A DNA stretch of 64,000 bases from Diphasiastrum complanatum (lineage: Eukaryota > Streptophyta > Lycopodiopsida > Lycopodiales > Lycopodiaceae). This document shows, one piece after another, positions 21,469 through 31,974 of the stretch (positions are counted from its first letter, which is position 1; each line of letters starts with the position of its first letter). The DNA lies in NCBI GenBank assembly GCA_029204225.1, contig CM055101.1:63638671-63702670 (forward strand), written 5' to 3'. The notes beneath the pieces were generated by a model, which did not search any database, was not told the origin of the DNA, and worked only from the letters and a program-made list of their open reading frames with translations. The position numbers were made by a program, and so were the translations under genes.

Positions 21469-24400
21469 TAGGTCCCGCGGATCCCGGTACCGCGGGATCA
21501 TATATGGTACCGCGGTACCATATCGGTCGGCGGTACCAAATTTTTTTTTTCTTGCGAAAATAACACGGGATTTTTTTTTTTTTTAATATTATGGTACCGC
21601 CCTGGTACCGCGGATCCCAGGGCGGTACCATACCGGCGGTACCATACCAGCAGTACCACGGGGTACTATGATATATATATATATACGAACGTTCAATTGC
21701 AAGTCTCAAGAATAAGGATTGATCATTGCTACAATGCTATGAACTATTTATGGCTGTACCATCATATTTCATGGTTGGAGCGAACAAGGAAGTGCCACAT
21801 ATTGAATATCTTGGTGTCTTCCATCATGTGGACGATGTTTTTGAGATCTACTGACACCTCTAGTGTAGCAAAGACTAGTGAGTACATGTTTAGCCACATT
21901 TGAGTTACCAGTAGGTGGGGCCACATAGGTATAATTAATTCATTTTCCAATAACCCATAATCATTAATTAATATTATGAGGCTTGACCTGACAAATTACT
22001 ACGTGGAAGCATAGATGCCTCGTGTTCCAGAATGCAAAGTTTTGATCACGTTTTAGAATTTTTGGAATGTTTTGTTCCAGGATGCTTCTTTTATTTTTAT
22101 ATTTTTATATTTCAGGTTTTCTTTGTAAATTTTTTAGGTGTCTTACAAAAATAAGAGAAGCTTAGAAAGTTCAAAAAACAATGAAAGATATTAGGTACTA
22201 GGAATGTTAAATAAATTATACATGCATTCTTCTTGCTTTTGCTTTTTGGCATAGACTATTGTCTATAAGTATGTAGTACACCCTAGTTCATTTGCAATGG
22301 GACATAGTTGGAGTACATCTCATCATCATTGCTTCATCAATGTTGTTTGTGTTCTCTTCCATGTATGTGTTTGGCTAATGTCTACCAACAATAGGAATCG
22401 TGTCTTGGGTTACTTGTATGAGCAAGTCGGTTTTCTAACATGGTATCAAAGCATGGTTCACGATTTGAGAGAACAAGGAGGTAATCAACGAACGAGATCA
22501 ATGATCATGTGCAGGTTGGTTCGACCATCTTCAAGGTGTGGAGGTGGTGTCCCTAGCCAGCTCTGAATCTCAATTTTTATCTACAAGGGTGGCATTTTTT
22601 TGGAAGGAGATTCAGAGCTACAAGGAGGAGCTGTGTTGCATAAGGAGACTATGAACTCTGCCTCAAATCTTAGGTAGAGATTAATAGCTAGTGGAGATTG
22701 GAAGTTACAAGAAGGTCAAACTTCAGAAGTTCTAAGATTGGACAAGGGTAAGTCGAGGTTGGAATTGACAAAGGTGCAAGCTCTAAGAGGGAGTTGCATG
22801 AGAAATATAGACTATGGGTCTATGTAAATCAATATGCAAGCTCTGAGAGGATGCTTCAATGTTTCACAGTTTTTAATCATGGTGGCAAATGATAAGTTCA
22901 TTGTTACGAGTGATAGGTGTGACCAACTATGTGGGTGTCATTCTACTTTGTATCGGTTTGACAAATACCAAGTAGCAATTTAAAAGCTTTGCATTGAGTT
23001 CAAAGATCCAAGGTTTCCATCTGTTCTAAATTGTTTGGTTTCTATCCACATCATAGTAGCTTGTTTATGTGCTAGAAACTTTCTTGTCTATCTGAACTAA
23101 TATCACTTGAGATTTATGATTAAGCAAAGTGATTGTTTGCTATGGTTGTCAAGTAAATTCTTGGATACCATCCAAGTCCAAGTGAGATCAACTCTATTAG
23201 GAAGATCTAGTTTGAGTCGGAGAAAAAATATTTCAAGTTCTTGAATCTATCCAAGTTCGTGGTCTGTCATGTGGTAGATTCTATTCTTCTCCAATTAAAA
23301 TTTGGAAGCTAAGATTGGGGCAAGTGACTCTATGTGTGAGATAGAGACATGAGATTTTATGGAGAAGATAGTGTCAAGTACTTTGTGTGAGAAAGTATTT
23401 GAGTATCAATTACTTTGTTTGAGGAAGTATTGCATACATTATATCTTTCTATTGGGGACGCTCTACTGCTTGCATATTTGGTTTGGTTCATAGACGACAT
23501 TCTATTTGTATCATTGTTGGAGAGTAGTTGGATGCAAACGTGAAGTGTTATCAATGGTTTTCAAGGTGAACATCCATGGGGAGTAGTTGATGTAAGTGCA
23601 TCACAAATGGCAATTTACAATAGTACAGGAGAATTCAAAGGTGGAGCTAACTACTTATGAACTACAAGTTCCATTCAATTCAAGGAATCAACACACGTGG
23701 AGCCAATTACTTATGAAGTATGTACAAGTGTCTAACATGGGTGTTGTTGCAGGAGATTTGGTGGTGACTTTTGTAGATCCATTTCCTTATGATGGTGCTA
23801 TGGTAATCAAAGAAGATTACATTTTCTTTATGGGTGCTAGTGAGATCCTTACATATTTGTGGGAGCTTGGAAGATGTTGAAAGGGACCAAGGGAGTCAAT
23901 CTTCAAGCAAAGTTGTCAAAGTTATGGCATCATGTCTACATTATTTGATTCAAGGAGAGTCAAGCTCTTTGATCCAAAGGAAGTCAAGGAATTAGGTGAT
24001 ACGTTGCACTCATAGAAGTCACACGTGCACTAAAGGGACATGAAGACAAAACCAAGACATTTGGAAGTCACATGAAGCAGGTTCATATGAAAAGGATCGA
24101 CATACGAAGGAATTCTACGTTATCATACGAAGGAAGTTCTACATCGATGAGCAAGTCGGTTTTCTAACAAAAACTTCTCCAGAGCCTAGGTGAAATGAAT
24201 AACCTGCTGTTGATCTACGATCATCTTTGTCCCCTGCCCAATTTGCATATCCAACTGAAGGTTCCCATCATCTGTACAACCAATGCCATAAGAAGAAGTT
24301 CCTTTGACATATCTTAGAATCCGCTTGGCTGATTGCAACTAGGGGTGAAATAGTTTGGAGTGAAATTGGAGGGAACTAGGGGGAATGTTTGCAGTAACCA

Positions 24401-26960
24401 TTGGGGGTGAAGGAGGGAGATGGTGGGGGCTTTCAATGCCTACTTAGTACCAGCTTGGAGCAGCTGGGCTACAGAGCAGCAACAGATTGAAGGAGGCTAT
24501 GACTAGATGTAGGGTGGGTGACAGGATGTAAGGTTGCAGCCACTGGCAGCATTTGGCTTGCAATGGTTGATACGTTGTGCGTATGACTGATTTGGTAGGC
24601 CTGCAAATGCGAGAGAGATAGATCCTTGAGCCAGCAGGCGAATTGGCAAGGAACGTTCATAGCTTTCTGGTTGTGGATTGATCATTGTGCTCTAAGGAGG
24701 TTTGATGTAGAAGAGTACATTGTCACCCAAATGTGGTTCCATGTTTGTGCCATCTGATGACAGAAGTTTTATTCATGTACTTTTCACACTATTCATCCTT
24801 CTGCCTAAACTTATGCTAATCTTGATCTGAAATTTCTGAGTTTGTCAGAAACGTTGCCATTTTGAATGCCATTGTTGCAATGCGAACTTTGATGCTTGGA
24901 GGCTGGGTATAAGTTTGATATGTCTTTACACTGCTGCTTGTGCTCTTCATTTTATATGCATCTATTACAAAGTTGAATTTTGCACCAAACTGTTAAAGCT
25001 AAACATGGGGGGGTCTCAATAGATAGAGTGTTTTGTCTTTTCAGGAAACGTGGGAATAGCAATTATATCAAATGCCAATATGTTCTTCCAGATGGAGTCA
25101 AGTATAAACGAGGTTTTGTAAAAGACCCTGGTGCAGCAGCTGCTGTACATCTGAAAAAGAAAAATGTGGAGATTGAAGTAAATGGAAAGCATATTGATGA
25201 GGACAATGTACGCACGAGAGTTGACACTGATAGAGCAAGCGTTGGAACAACTGAAACCAGGAGGAATGTTATTGTTGTAGACGAGCAGGTAAATGGAGTT
25301 GAAAGTTTACTGAGATGATTGCATCATGTTGTTCTTATGGGGTCAGTCGACAAATGTTATCTACAAGTCTGCTCTGCTCCTACACATCCTAAGAAGCAGA
25401 TGCAAGTTACATGAGAAAGATATTAACGGCCAGTTGTTTTATTATTTTTTTAGCAAATTACAAGCCCCTTTTTCCTCTTCTAGAAACTACTTATTACCTT
25501 AAAAAAAAAGGATTCTACTTTCACAGAATCAATGGTGGCTCCTGTATGTGTTTTCCAGAGAAATGTAGAAATTGGTCTTCATACAAATGCATCAAAGCTA
25601 ATGTAGACGTATGTTTGTTCATGTGACCTGACCTACTCTTGGGCACTGATAAAGTGAGTAGGGATGTCGTAGCCTTTGGTCCACATTATAAATGGTGTAG
25701 CTGATGATCTGAGACTTTGTGAGGGGACTCCATAAGGTTGAAGATTGCATGCCTCCGTCATGTGGGGCTATCCTAGACGTAACATTGATACATCATTTAG
25801 GATACATGAGTAGGTATAAGTTCGATGGGATTATCTTCTTCTTAGGTGCTCTGCATGCAAAATTATTCTATACAGCAACTTCTGAGTAACTCATCTCCTA
25901 TAGTCTTTTTACTGGTCGGCCAGCTAATTTTACTGTTTACCATAACACGTGGGTGCAGGAACTCACACTAACAAATGAGAGGTTTATGGTTCCAGAGATG
26001 CTTTTTCACCCTGCAGATTTGGGTCGGTTTACTTTTTCCAAACCGTGTCATTGCATTTGGGGCTTTCTATTTAGCTATCCTACTCATAAAATAGTTATTT
26101 GAAACTCATCAGAAGTTAACTGTTTATGAGCAGGTATGGAGGAAGCAGGCTTGGCAGAATGTATTGTACGAGCTGTCAGTGCATGCCATCCTGATCTTCA
26201 GGCTCTTTTTTACTCTAGGTAGTTATTGAGCATTGTAACTGTAGCCTTTTCCGAAAGTTATCCAATCAAAGGTTGTTTGTGAGGCTAGGAGAGAATAAGG
26301 CTATAGTTTTTTGAAGGCTTGTGCACCAAGTTAGCCGGACAAAATTGATTGTCTCAAAACTAATAAAATCCTAGAAAAAGATGTTCAACTTTGTTCCAGG
26401 TTGCTTATGTGAAGTTGCTGTTGCAGTGTGGTCCTGACAGGTGGAAGTATGCTTTTTCCATGGTGTAAGGAGAAATTGTAAGTCATTTGTTTGAACATAT
26501 GATTAGGGTTCCTAGTTCCTGTTTCGGTTAGCTTGGTGGATGGTCTTTTTTTGTGTTTAGTCATTACCTATTGCCAATATTTATCGTTACTTGAAAGCTT
26601 CTTCTGGATGCAGAGAGCTGGAGCTGCGACCACTCATTCCTGATGAATTTGACGTTCATGTGACTTTGACTGATAGGTGAGATTTAGTTAGGTCTAATTT
26701 GTCGATACAAAGAACATAGTTCACTCATCTGTGAATGGAATATTGTTTTCATAGGTCAGATGTATTTGCTTAATGCTACAAACAATTTACGTTACTATTT
26801 TCTGCACTTGCCTGGGAAAAACTCTTTCAGCCCAATCACAGCATGCTGGCGTGGAGGTTCGTTACTAGCCGCAAGTCCTGATTTTGGTGACTGCTTGGTT
26901 TCGAAGAGAGATTATGAGGAGCAAGGATCTTTGCGGTGCAGGCGGAGGTTTTTCCACTGA
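17298..26960 (+). CDS. ARP6: actin-related protein 6, SWR1 complex subunit, seven exons
   Basis: Exons: 17298-18049, 25045-25288, 25959-26022, 26134-26218, 26427-26477, 26614-26676 and 26831-26960. All introns are GT-AG and all junction phases agree, giving 462 codons plus TGA. The actin fold is clear: IVVLDNGAGFCKAGFAG (residues 25-41), VRRPMDRGYL, ELVFEDLGF, VDSGFSFTHAVP (phosphate-2 loop), KRLNLGGKALTNYLKELVSY, VLPDGV, LTNERFMVPEMLFHPADLG, GLAECIVRAVSACHPD, VVLTGGSMLFP, then WRGGSLLAASPDF and the C terminus RCRRRFFH typical of ARP6. It is longer than Arabidopsis ARP6 (421 residues) because of an Ala/Glu-rich N-terminal extension of about 20 residues and a longer Lys/Glu/Asp-rich loop encoded by the end of exon 2. 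ARP6 works in the nucleus, bridging SWR1 subunits for replacement of H2A by H2A.Z. No frameshift or stop was found, so the gene looks functional despite its 6,995-bp first intron. The first intron is phase 2, rebuilding an Arg codon. Confidence 0.95.
18466..18511. repeat. (GA)n-(GGA)n microsatellite
   Basis: A GAGAGA run followed by GGAGGA units and a G run, within ARP6 intron 1. It makes the open frame 18306-18518, which has no other support. Confidence 0.85.
18584..18601 (+). repeat. short interstitial telomere-like repeat
   Basis: GGGTTTAGGGTTTAGG is about two and a half units of the plant TTTAGGG telomere motif. It is too short to indicate a chromosome end. Such pieces (telo-boxes) are scattered in plant genomes. 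Confidence 0.5.
18792..18841. repeat. (GA)25 microsatellite
   Basis: An uninterrupted AG/GA run of about 50 bp inside ARP6 intron 1. Confidence 0.95.
18845..18955 (+). pseudogene. hAT-type BED zinc-finger fragment, copy A
   Basis: Translates as ARDPLWEHVTIVANY and then GTKGWTCKY, the start of a BED finger (DPLWEH...WxCKYC) found at the N terminus of plant hAT transposases. It breaks off before the second Cys. Nearly the same sequence recurs at 19956-20120. Confidence 0.55.
19011..19955 (-). mobile_element. short LTR retroelement (about 945 bp) with chromodomain, deleted internally
   Basis: Direct repeats at 19011-19218 and 19748-19955 are about 97% identical (six differences counted over some 206 bp). 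Read on the minus strand, each starts TGTTATGGA or a near variant, as gypsy LTRs do. A purine tract (GTGTCAGGGAG) lies directly before the left copy, as expected for the polypurine tract before a 3' LTR. Only the end of pol survives between the repeats. It is therefore an internally deleted chromovirus or a non-autonomous derivative. Clear target-site duplications were not found. Confidence 0.75.
19244..19522 (-). pseudogene. chromodomain at the end of a Ty3-gypsy integrase
   Basis: Encodes QFLIQWDGRPIEEATWEP near residues 34-51, which is the chromodomain signature (strand, W-x-G, then EATWE) carried by chromovirus integrases. The frame starts within pol and ends in a normal stop 26 bp before the left LTR. 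Chromodomains are thought to guide integration to marked chromatin. Confidence 0.8.
19956..20120 (+). pseudogene. hAT-type BED zinc-finger fragment, copy B
   Basis: Shows the DPL-EHVTIDANYGTLGTKQ pattern, then WTCKYCHIT and, after a stop, IKAHLLRGV. The CxxC pair and the IKAHLL helix are typical of BED fingers in DUF659/hAT transposases (W-x-CxxC ... RIKAHLL). No transposase core follows, only AT-rich DNA. Confidence 0.6.
20121..21360. other. AT-rich intron DNA, no gene recognised
   Basis: 20220-20770 is strongly AT-rich with loosely repeated ATCTAAT/TCTAGAT/TATCTAT words. 20770-21360 is more balanced, with no coding signal I can identify. Confidence 0.5.
21370..21467. repeat. perfect AT-cored palindrome and (AT)n run
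   Basis: 21370-21401 is a perfect 32-nt palindrome (GTTCTA, AT core, TAGAAC). The (AT)n microsatellite from about 21405 to 21467 follows. A shorter AT run recurs at 21669-21685, so the GGTACC cluster is bracketed by AT repeats. Confidence 0.9.
21468..21668. repeat. GGTACC-rich palindromic cluster
   Basis: Eight GGTACC hexamers occur within about 180 bp, many as GGTACCGCGG or GCGGTACCAT, in both mirror contexts. Two T-rich stretches sit in the middle. The block is far more GC-rich than its surroundings and could fold into several alternative hairpins. An accidental minus-strand frame (21395-21709) crosses it. Confidence 0.85.
22417..24169 (+). mobile_element. probable non-autonomous Ty1-copia-like element (LTR end, primer-binding site)
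   Basis: At 22417-22440 an LTR end GAGCAAGTCGGTTTTCTAAC-A is followed at once by TGGTATCAAAGC (22441-22452), one base from the plant copia primer-binding site TGGTATCAGAGC for initiator Met-tRNA. The same GAGCAAGTCGGTTTTCTAAC string recurs at 24149-24168, suggesting the end of a mostly lost 3' LTR. The 1.7 kb between has only an unrecognised 94-codon frame (23596-23880) and no RT or integrase. The left boundary of the 5' LTR is not resolved. Confidence 0.5.
24170..24342 (-). pseudogene. Ty1-copia RNase H fragment
   Basis: The minus strand encodes AKRILRYVKGTSSYGIG and, in a shifted frame, VGYANWAGDKDDRRSTAGYS and FHLGSGEVFV. These are the copia RNase H landmarks around the DADWAG motif (here NWAG). 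It is cut off sharply at 24170, where the element at 22417-24169 ends, so that element probably inserted into it. Confidence 0.85.
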
Positions 26961-29030
26961 GTGCAGAAGAACATGAGAGCGAGAACCTGATGATGTATAG
27001 CTGGTAGAAATGAGTGGCATGACGTGCATTTATGAACGTGCTAATTGATGGTAAGACTTATAATTGCTCGCAGTGTTATCCATATAGCAGTCTGCTGGAG
27101 TTACGCTTGAAAATTTGATCAGTAATCAGTAGAAGACGCTTTAATGATTGAATGATCTGTGATTGCAAGCAGGGGCTGAGGAGAAATTTTGCTAGTGACG
27201 TAATGATTCCTCCTTCAGGCAAATTCAAGTTTGCAGTTTTTTGTGATTCAAAGGGAGTGATGAAAGTGAAGCACAAAGCTTGCAAAGATGTGCCCTGCAA
27301 AAATATCACCATGCATTTTACTTCTTTTGTATGGAGAAGATTCACAGATTTTGTGCTAGGAAACTTGGGCGGTGTAGTCTGATGCAGTCTTAAAGGGATG
27401 AGGAGCTTAGGTAAGGTCTTATATGCATGAAAGAGTCAAAGACGTGGATATGTAATGGCCAGAAGCAGTTTGTTATAAAATTAACTGCAGCATGAAAAGG
27501 TCGAACAGGTTTCTTGCCTTGAGGATTGGGTATCCGTATCAATATGCTTAGAGTACCCCACATTGGGTTGCTTGAATGAGGACTGTTTCCTCTTTTTAAT
27601 GTTGCGACAATTTTTTTCATTCCAAAGCTCAACTATCTGGGAGAATCGTGCTTGTCGCAAAGAAGTTTTCCTACCAAGAAAGCATATTCTCTGATCTACT
27701 AGCATCTTGAAAGTTCAACATACAATCAGGAATTTGGTACTCTTTCAAGTTAAGACTGTCAAGACGCGACGTCTCAAGCGATCATTGTATGCAAACAAAC
27801 ATAGCATGCAAATGTTGATGTTGATCCAAGGGGTTCAACTCTGGGCTCTCTCTCAAACACGCACTTACACTTGTAGTACTAGGATAGGAACGTTCACATA
27901 GGTGTACGTGGTCTAGGCTAAAAATATGTATCTATGCAGATGATGCGGTTTTATGTTTGGAGCATGTTATGGCCTAGTATTTCTAAATTCTTGTAAGATT
28001 ATTTTTTTTGCCAAGAAGAGAAAGTAGATTCTAATAAATGTGCAACTTTTCAAGAGATGCTTTAAGTAGTTCAAAAGAGGGGTTAGGATGCTTTCATCGG
28101 ATTGATTCAAGAGACCCTTTGAAATCAGTGACATTTTTACGACAAAAAGATGATCCGAATTTAAAATTTAAGATGCATGCATACAACATCTAGGATAGAG
28201 GTCAACTATCATAACTATTTTTTGTGATCATGGAGTTGCTCTTGTCCAGATGATCCCCAACAAATTTATCTTGCAAACACAAGAACACTCCCCAGTAGGG
28301 CTTGTGTGTGAACTTACTCAAGAAAATGGCCTTGGTTGAGCAGGGGGAAATAAGGGAACGAGGGGCAAGAGAGGTTAAAAGTTGTCTCCAATAGGCTGAC
28401 AATAGGAGCCAAACCTAAGTAGCATCGGAATGGCATTTCGGACCCCAGCATTTCGGAATGTCGGAATATAGTTAAAAAACAAACTTGGAAATTTTTTTAG
28501 AACAGCCCTGAAGCTGCTCCCATTTCCAGCGCACTTCTTGGAGAGAAGAAAGGCTTCTGAATAGGAGGCCAAATGGGTGGTGTAAGCACTCTATGTGGAG
28601 GCCATGATGAGTGCAAGGTGATTGTAGCACATAGAAGAGGGCAACAGTGACTATGTGGGGATTGGCAAGCAAAGCAACTTCTTGAAGCTTTTTTTTCCTT
28701 GCTTTGTTTGGAGGCTATAGTGCATCATTTTGAGTGATGCTTGTTGCTAAGATTGGACATAGGGTTGCTAGGGAGAGAGTGATTGCATGTTCCCAAGCTT
28801 CTTTATGCATAGGTGGTCATTATGAGCATTCATGTGGCTCGTGTGCATGAGGCATTTTGTATTGTTTTTTTTTGTTTTCAAGGGTTAGGGTTTAGTGATT
28901 TAGGGTAGGTTTTAGGCGTCCATTGGCATTACCGTTTGGGTCTTAGATAGCTCTAGGCACGTTTTAGCTCCCTTTTTTCACATATCCGCTTTTCATCGAG
29001 TTTTTGACCTTTTTTATAGCGTCTTGAGAG
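26961..29030. other. ARP6 3' flank and intergenic DNA
   Basis: Roughly 26961-27400 is the likely ARP6 3' untranslated region, although no clear AATAAA near a plausible end was chosen. 27400-29030 has only short frames. The segment 28430-28470 contains CATTTCGGAATGTCGGAAT, and related GGAAT words recur at 32040-32080 on the far side of the hAT remnant. They may be decayed transposon ends. Confidence 0.4.
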
Positions 29031-29099
29031 TTTCTATAGCCATGCCTGTGGTGGGACGAGTGTGTGGGCGAAGGTGGATCTCTTGGTGGGAGACACCGT

Positions 29100-31970
29100 A
29101 GTTTTTATAAGTTCATGTGCATGCAGATGGCGTTGCTTGTTGCAACATGACGATGAGGATCAAAGCATGCTTGCTTCGTTTGACCAAACCAAATGGTCGT
29201 CATGGGCATTGCCCCTTGCGTGGTAGTTTTTGCACCTGAGCGAGAGCGCCTACTGAGCACATATGGAGGAGCAGCAGCGACTGTGGGCCCATGGTATAGA
29301 TTGGTGGGCGATTAGGTTTTATTGGCATAGGACCAGGGGTTGGCACAAGATCAGGAGCTAGTAGTAGCGGTACAGGGCCATCACGGCCTAGTTCATCAGT
29401 AGTAGGCCCATCACAGCCTCCATCAGTAGCAACAGGGCCATCACGGCCTAGTCCATCAGTAGCAGGGCCATCATGGACTTCATGGACAGAAACAAGCCCA
29501 TCACGGCCACCAGCAACAATAGCAACATGGCCGTCATCTACAGGAGAGGCTTTTCCATTAGGGTAGTCAGTTGGGGGAGGGCCTACTGAGGGTAGTGACC
29601 TAGGTTCAGGAGAGGTGACTGTTCCTATGGCGGCTATGGGGAGGTGTTGGGGAGAGAGCACAGGGTGGAGCACACGCATGCCCTAGAGCTAGGCCATGTT
29701 CATATCACCTACACAGGACAAGGTGGACAATTATCGATAGGCCACAGTGCCTGCAGGGTGATTGCGGACACACTATGAGATAGCGATTAGACTTATATGC
29801 CAGTTTTATTAATAGTGGATACCTTGCATTTGCCTTGGCCAACACCACCATCTTTCGTGACATGATGAGGGACATTGGAGCTTGTGATTGCACTTGGAGA
29901 CTCCCCACACGCAAGGTTCTTTGTACTCGCCATTTGAGAGAGGAACATGTATGCATCATGAGAGAGCTCAACCCCATACGACATGCCTGGGGAACATATG
30001 GTTGCTCTATTCTATCAGATGAGTGGATTAATAATAGGCACATGCCTATTATCAACATTTTGTTTTCATGTCCGCTGGGCACTGTATTTTTTAGGGGTGT
30101 GGATGCTGATGGTGCTGTTGAGTCAGGAGAGTTTTATCTATGAGCATATACGTGCATCAGTCATCGAGGTGGGGGACATAGCATGTGGGGCAGGTGGTTA
30201 CCGACAATGCCAACAATTGTGTGGCTATGGGTGAGCTTTTGGAGAGGGACTACCTTGTTATTGTATGGACCCTGTGTGCAGCAGCACACTGCATTGATAT
30301 TTTGATGCATGACATAGGAGCATCCCTTGGGTTTTCATCATCACATCTAGTGCCATCTTCCTAGTCACATTTGTAACTAGGAAGAAGAGGGCCTTTGCCA
30401 TGTTTAGGACATATAGTTCGATGGATATGAAAAATCCACATGCTTTGCCTACTACGTCGTGTTGGAGCGGTTGCTTTGGGTTCACGACCTGTATTACCCT
30501 AAGTTCACAATGGCATTGTAGCAGTGAGCCAATTGAACTTAGGTTCCGGAGAATTGCTTTTGGAGATGATTTATGGCAACAGATCGAGCAACTAGTTGAG
30601 GTCTTGTAGCTAGTGTACCATGTGCTGAGGTTGGTGGATCAAGAAGGTTCTACATTGGGTCTCATTTATGAGTTTATGGACAGGATTGGTGAGACCCCTT
30701 AGCGGTCGCTTTTTGATGAGCGCAAATATACCTTTTTTGTAATCTATTTGGTGCATTTGTTTTGTAAAAGCTTTTAGCATTGTTGAGTTGTCTTTCCTAC
30801 AATGCGTGGATTAACTTTTTGGTTTATGTAGGATGTTAGCTATCTGAGAGAAGTGGCTTGATAGGTGGAATTTCTTCCACAAGCTCATACATGCAATTGC
30901 TCATTTGTTTCACCCTACCATACGCATAGATGCTGAGCTTGTGGACGCCTGGAGGACATACACACAATGTGTATCCAGGTCAAGGTTGTCTCCCAAACAC
31001 TCATGTAATTGCCAACAATTTGTTTGTGCTTTTTGACGACTTGTTCATTTCGAGAATCTGACAATGTCCTTGTCTTTGTGCAGGTCATGGTCCCTTGTTG
31101 TGCAAGATCGAGAGACAAATGCTGAGCATAGATATGGATGTTTCGTTAAATCTCAAGGTGAGTATGATGAGTTTTTGTTGGAGCTGCTCACATGTGATGC
31201 ACAAATTCGCCCATGATATTACTGCTCTTGCCACTCGCATCCCTGCTCAGGATTGTTCCGCTTCCGCTTGTGAGCGGAACTGGAGCACTTGGTCTCTTAT
31301 GCGCATAAAGAGACACAATAGGCTCAGCGTTCTCCAGCTAAACAGATTGGTTTATTGCACCACCAACTAGAGGCTATCAGGCAAATGCAGAGATGGTCCA
31401 CCTAGGCAGGTGAATCCTGAGGAGTGCCTTAGATCCATGAACACTGTAGCAGGCGCACACACATAGGTTGTAGCTGATGAGATCTTTTCGGTGTATCATT
31501 GGGAGTTGGCACGTCATGATAGAGGTAGTGCAAGACCACTAGATCTATGGCTAGGGCTGATGCAGAGCATGCAGGGGAGGAGGGTGGAACTGAGGCTGAG
31601 GAGTTGGATGTTGATGAGGAGGAGGAGAATGAGGCCTTGGACGACGAGATGGAGATGGACATTGGAGAGGATATGGGGGTGGGTTGATTCCGATGCCGAG
31701 ACATAGGCCTGTACGCAGGGGGAGTAGGCGTAGGGTACGCTTGATGGATTTGCATGTTGAGCCAGAGATAGCAGCATCACAAACAGCGGGAGCAACGACC
31801 CGACCCGTAGCGAGGCCCTAGTGGACCTAGAGGCAGAGGCAGAGGCAAAGGCAGGGGCAGGGGCAATGACAAGGGCAGAGGTAGAGGTAGAGGTTCAGGG
31901 ACACAGCTGCACATACTCGAGGAAGATTCCTTATCTTCTTACTCGTCTACCAGTGATAGTAATGAGGAAT
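29100..31970 (+). pseudogene. hAT transposase (DUF659 type), heavily degraded
   Basis: In order: a possible BED remnant (RIKACLLRL, about 29160); a Pro/Ser-rich linker made of repeated GPSRPSP units (29380-29540); the DUF659 core at 29835-30140 with GTYGCSILSDEWINNRHMPI, INILFSCPLGTVFFRGVDA and, after frameshifts, ELLERDYLVI and TLCA-AHCIDILMHDIG; and the C-terminal dimerisation block near 31258-31360 (SACERNWSTWSL, then IKRHNRLSVLQLNRLVY). It ends in a Glu/Asp-rich segment (about 31600-31680) and an RGRGRGKGRGRG tail (about 31820-31900). Multiple stops and frameshifts make it inactive. I could not define terminal inverted repeats or an 8-bp duplication. Confidence 0.82.
29380..29540. repeat. 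short minisatellite within the hAT linker
   Basis: Imperfect repeats of GGGCCATCACGGCCTAGTCC / ATCAGTAGCA of about 30-36 bp, three to four copies. They encode GPSRPSPSV-like units in the transposase frame and also leave the opposite strand open (29200-29679), which is a shadow. Confidence 0.7.
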
Positions 31971-31974
31971 TTTT

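Larger units (their letters stand above)
18050..25044 (+). other. ARP6 intron 1 (6,995 bp), filled with transposon debris
   Basis: Donor AG/GTTTGC at 18049/18050 and acceptor CTTTTCAG/GAAACG at 25044/25045. The intron holds, in order, GA-type microsatellites, a short LTR element with chromodomain, BED zinc-finger scraps, AT-rich DNA, an AT/GGTACC palindrome cluster, a copia-type primer-binding site and a copia RNase H fragment. The other five introns of the gene are only 111-670 bp. Confidence 0.93.

Noticed and set aside
23596-23880. 94-codon frame inside ARP6 intron 1
   Set aside because: No recognisable domain, and it lies within the presumed non-autonomous element. Kept only as part of that element's description.
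27152-27382. 76-codon plus-strand frame downstream of ARP6
   Set aside because: It lies in the likely 3' untranslated region. No known domain, and it overlaps a minus-strand frame of similar length.
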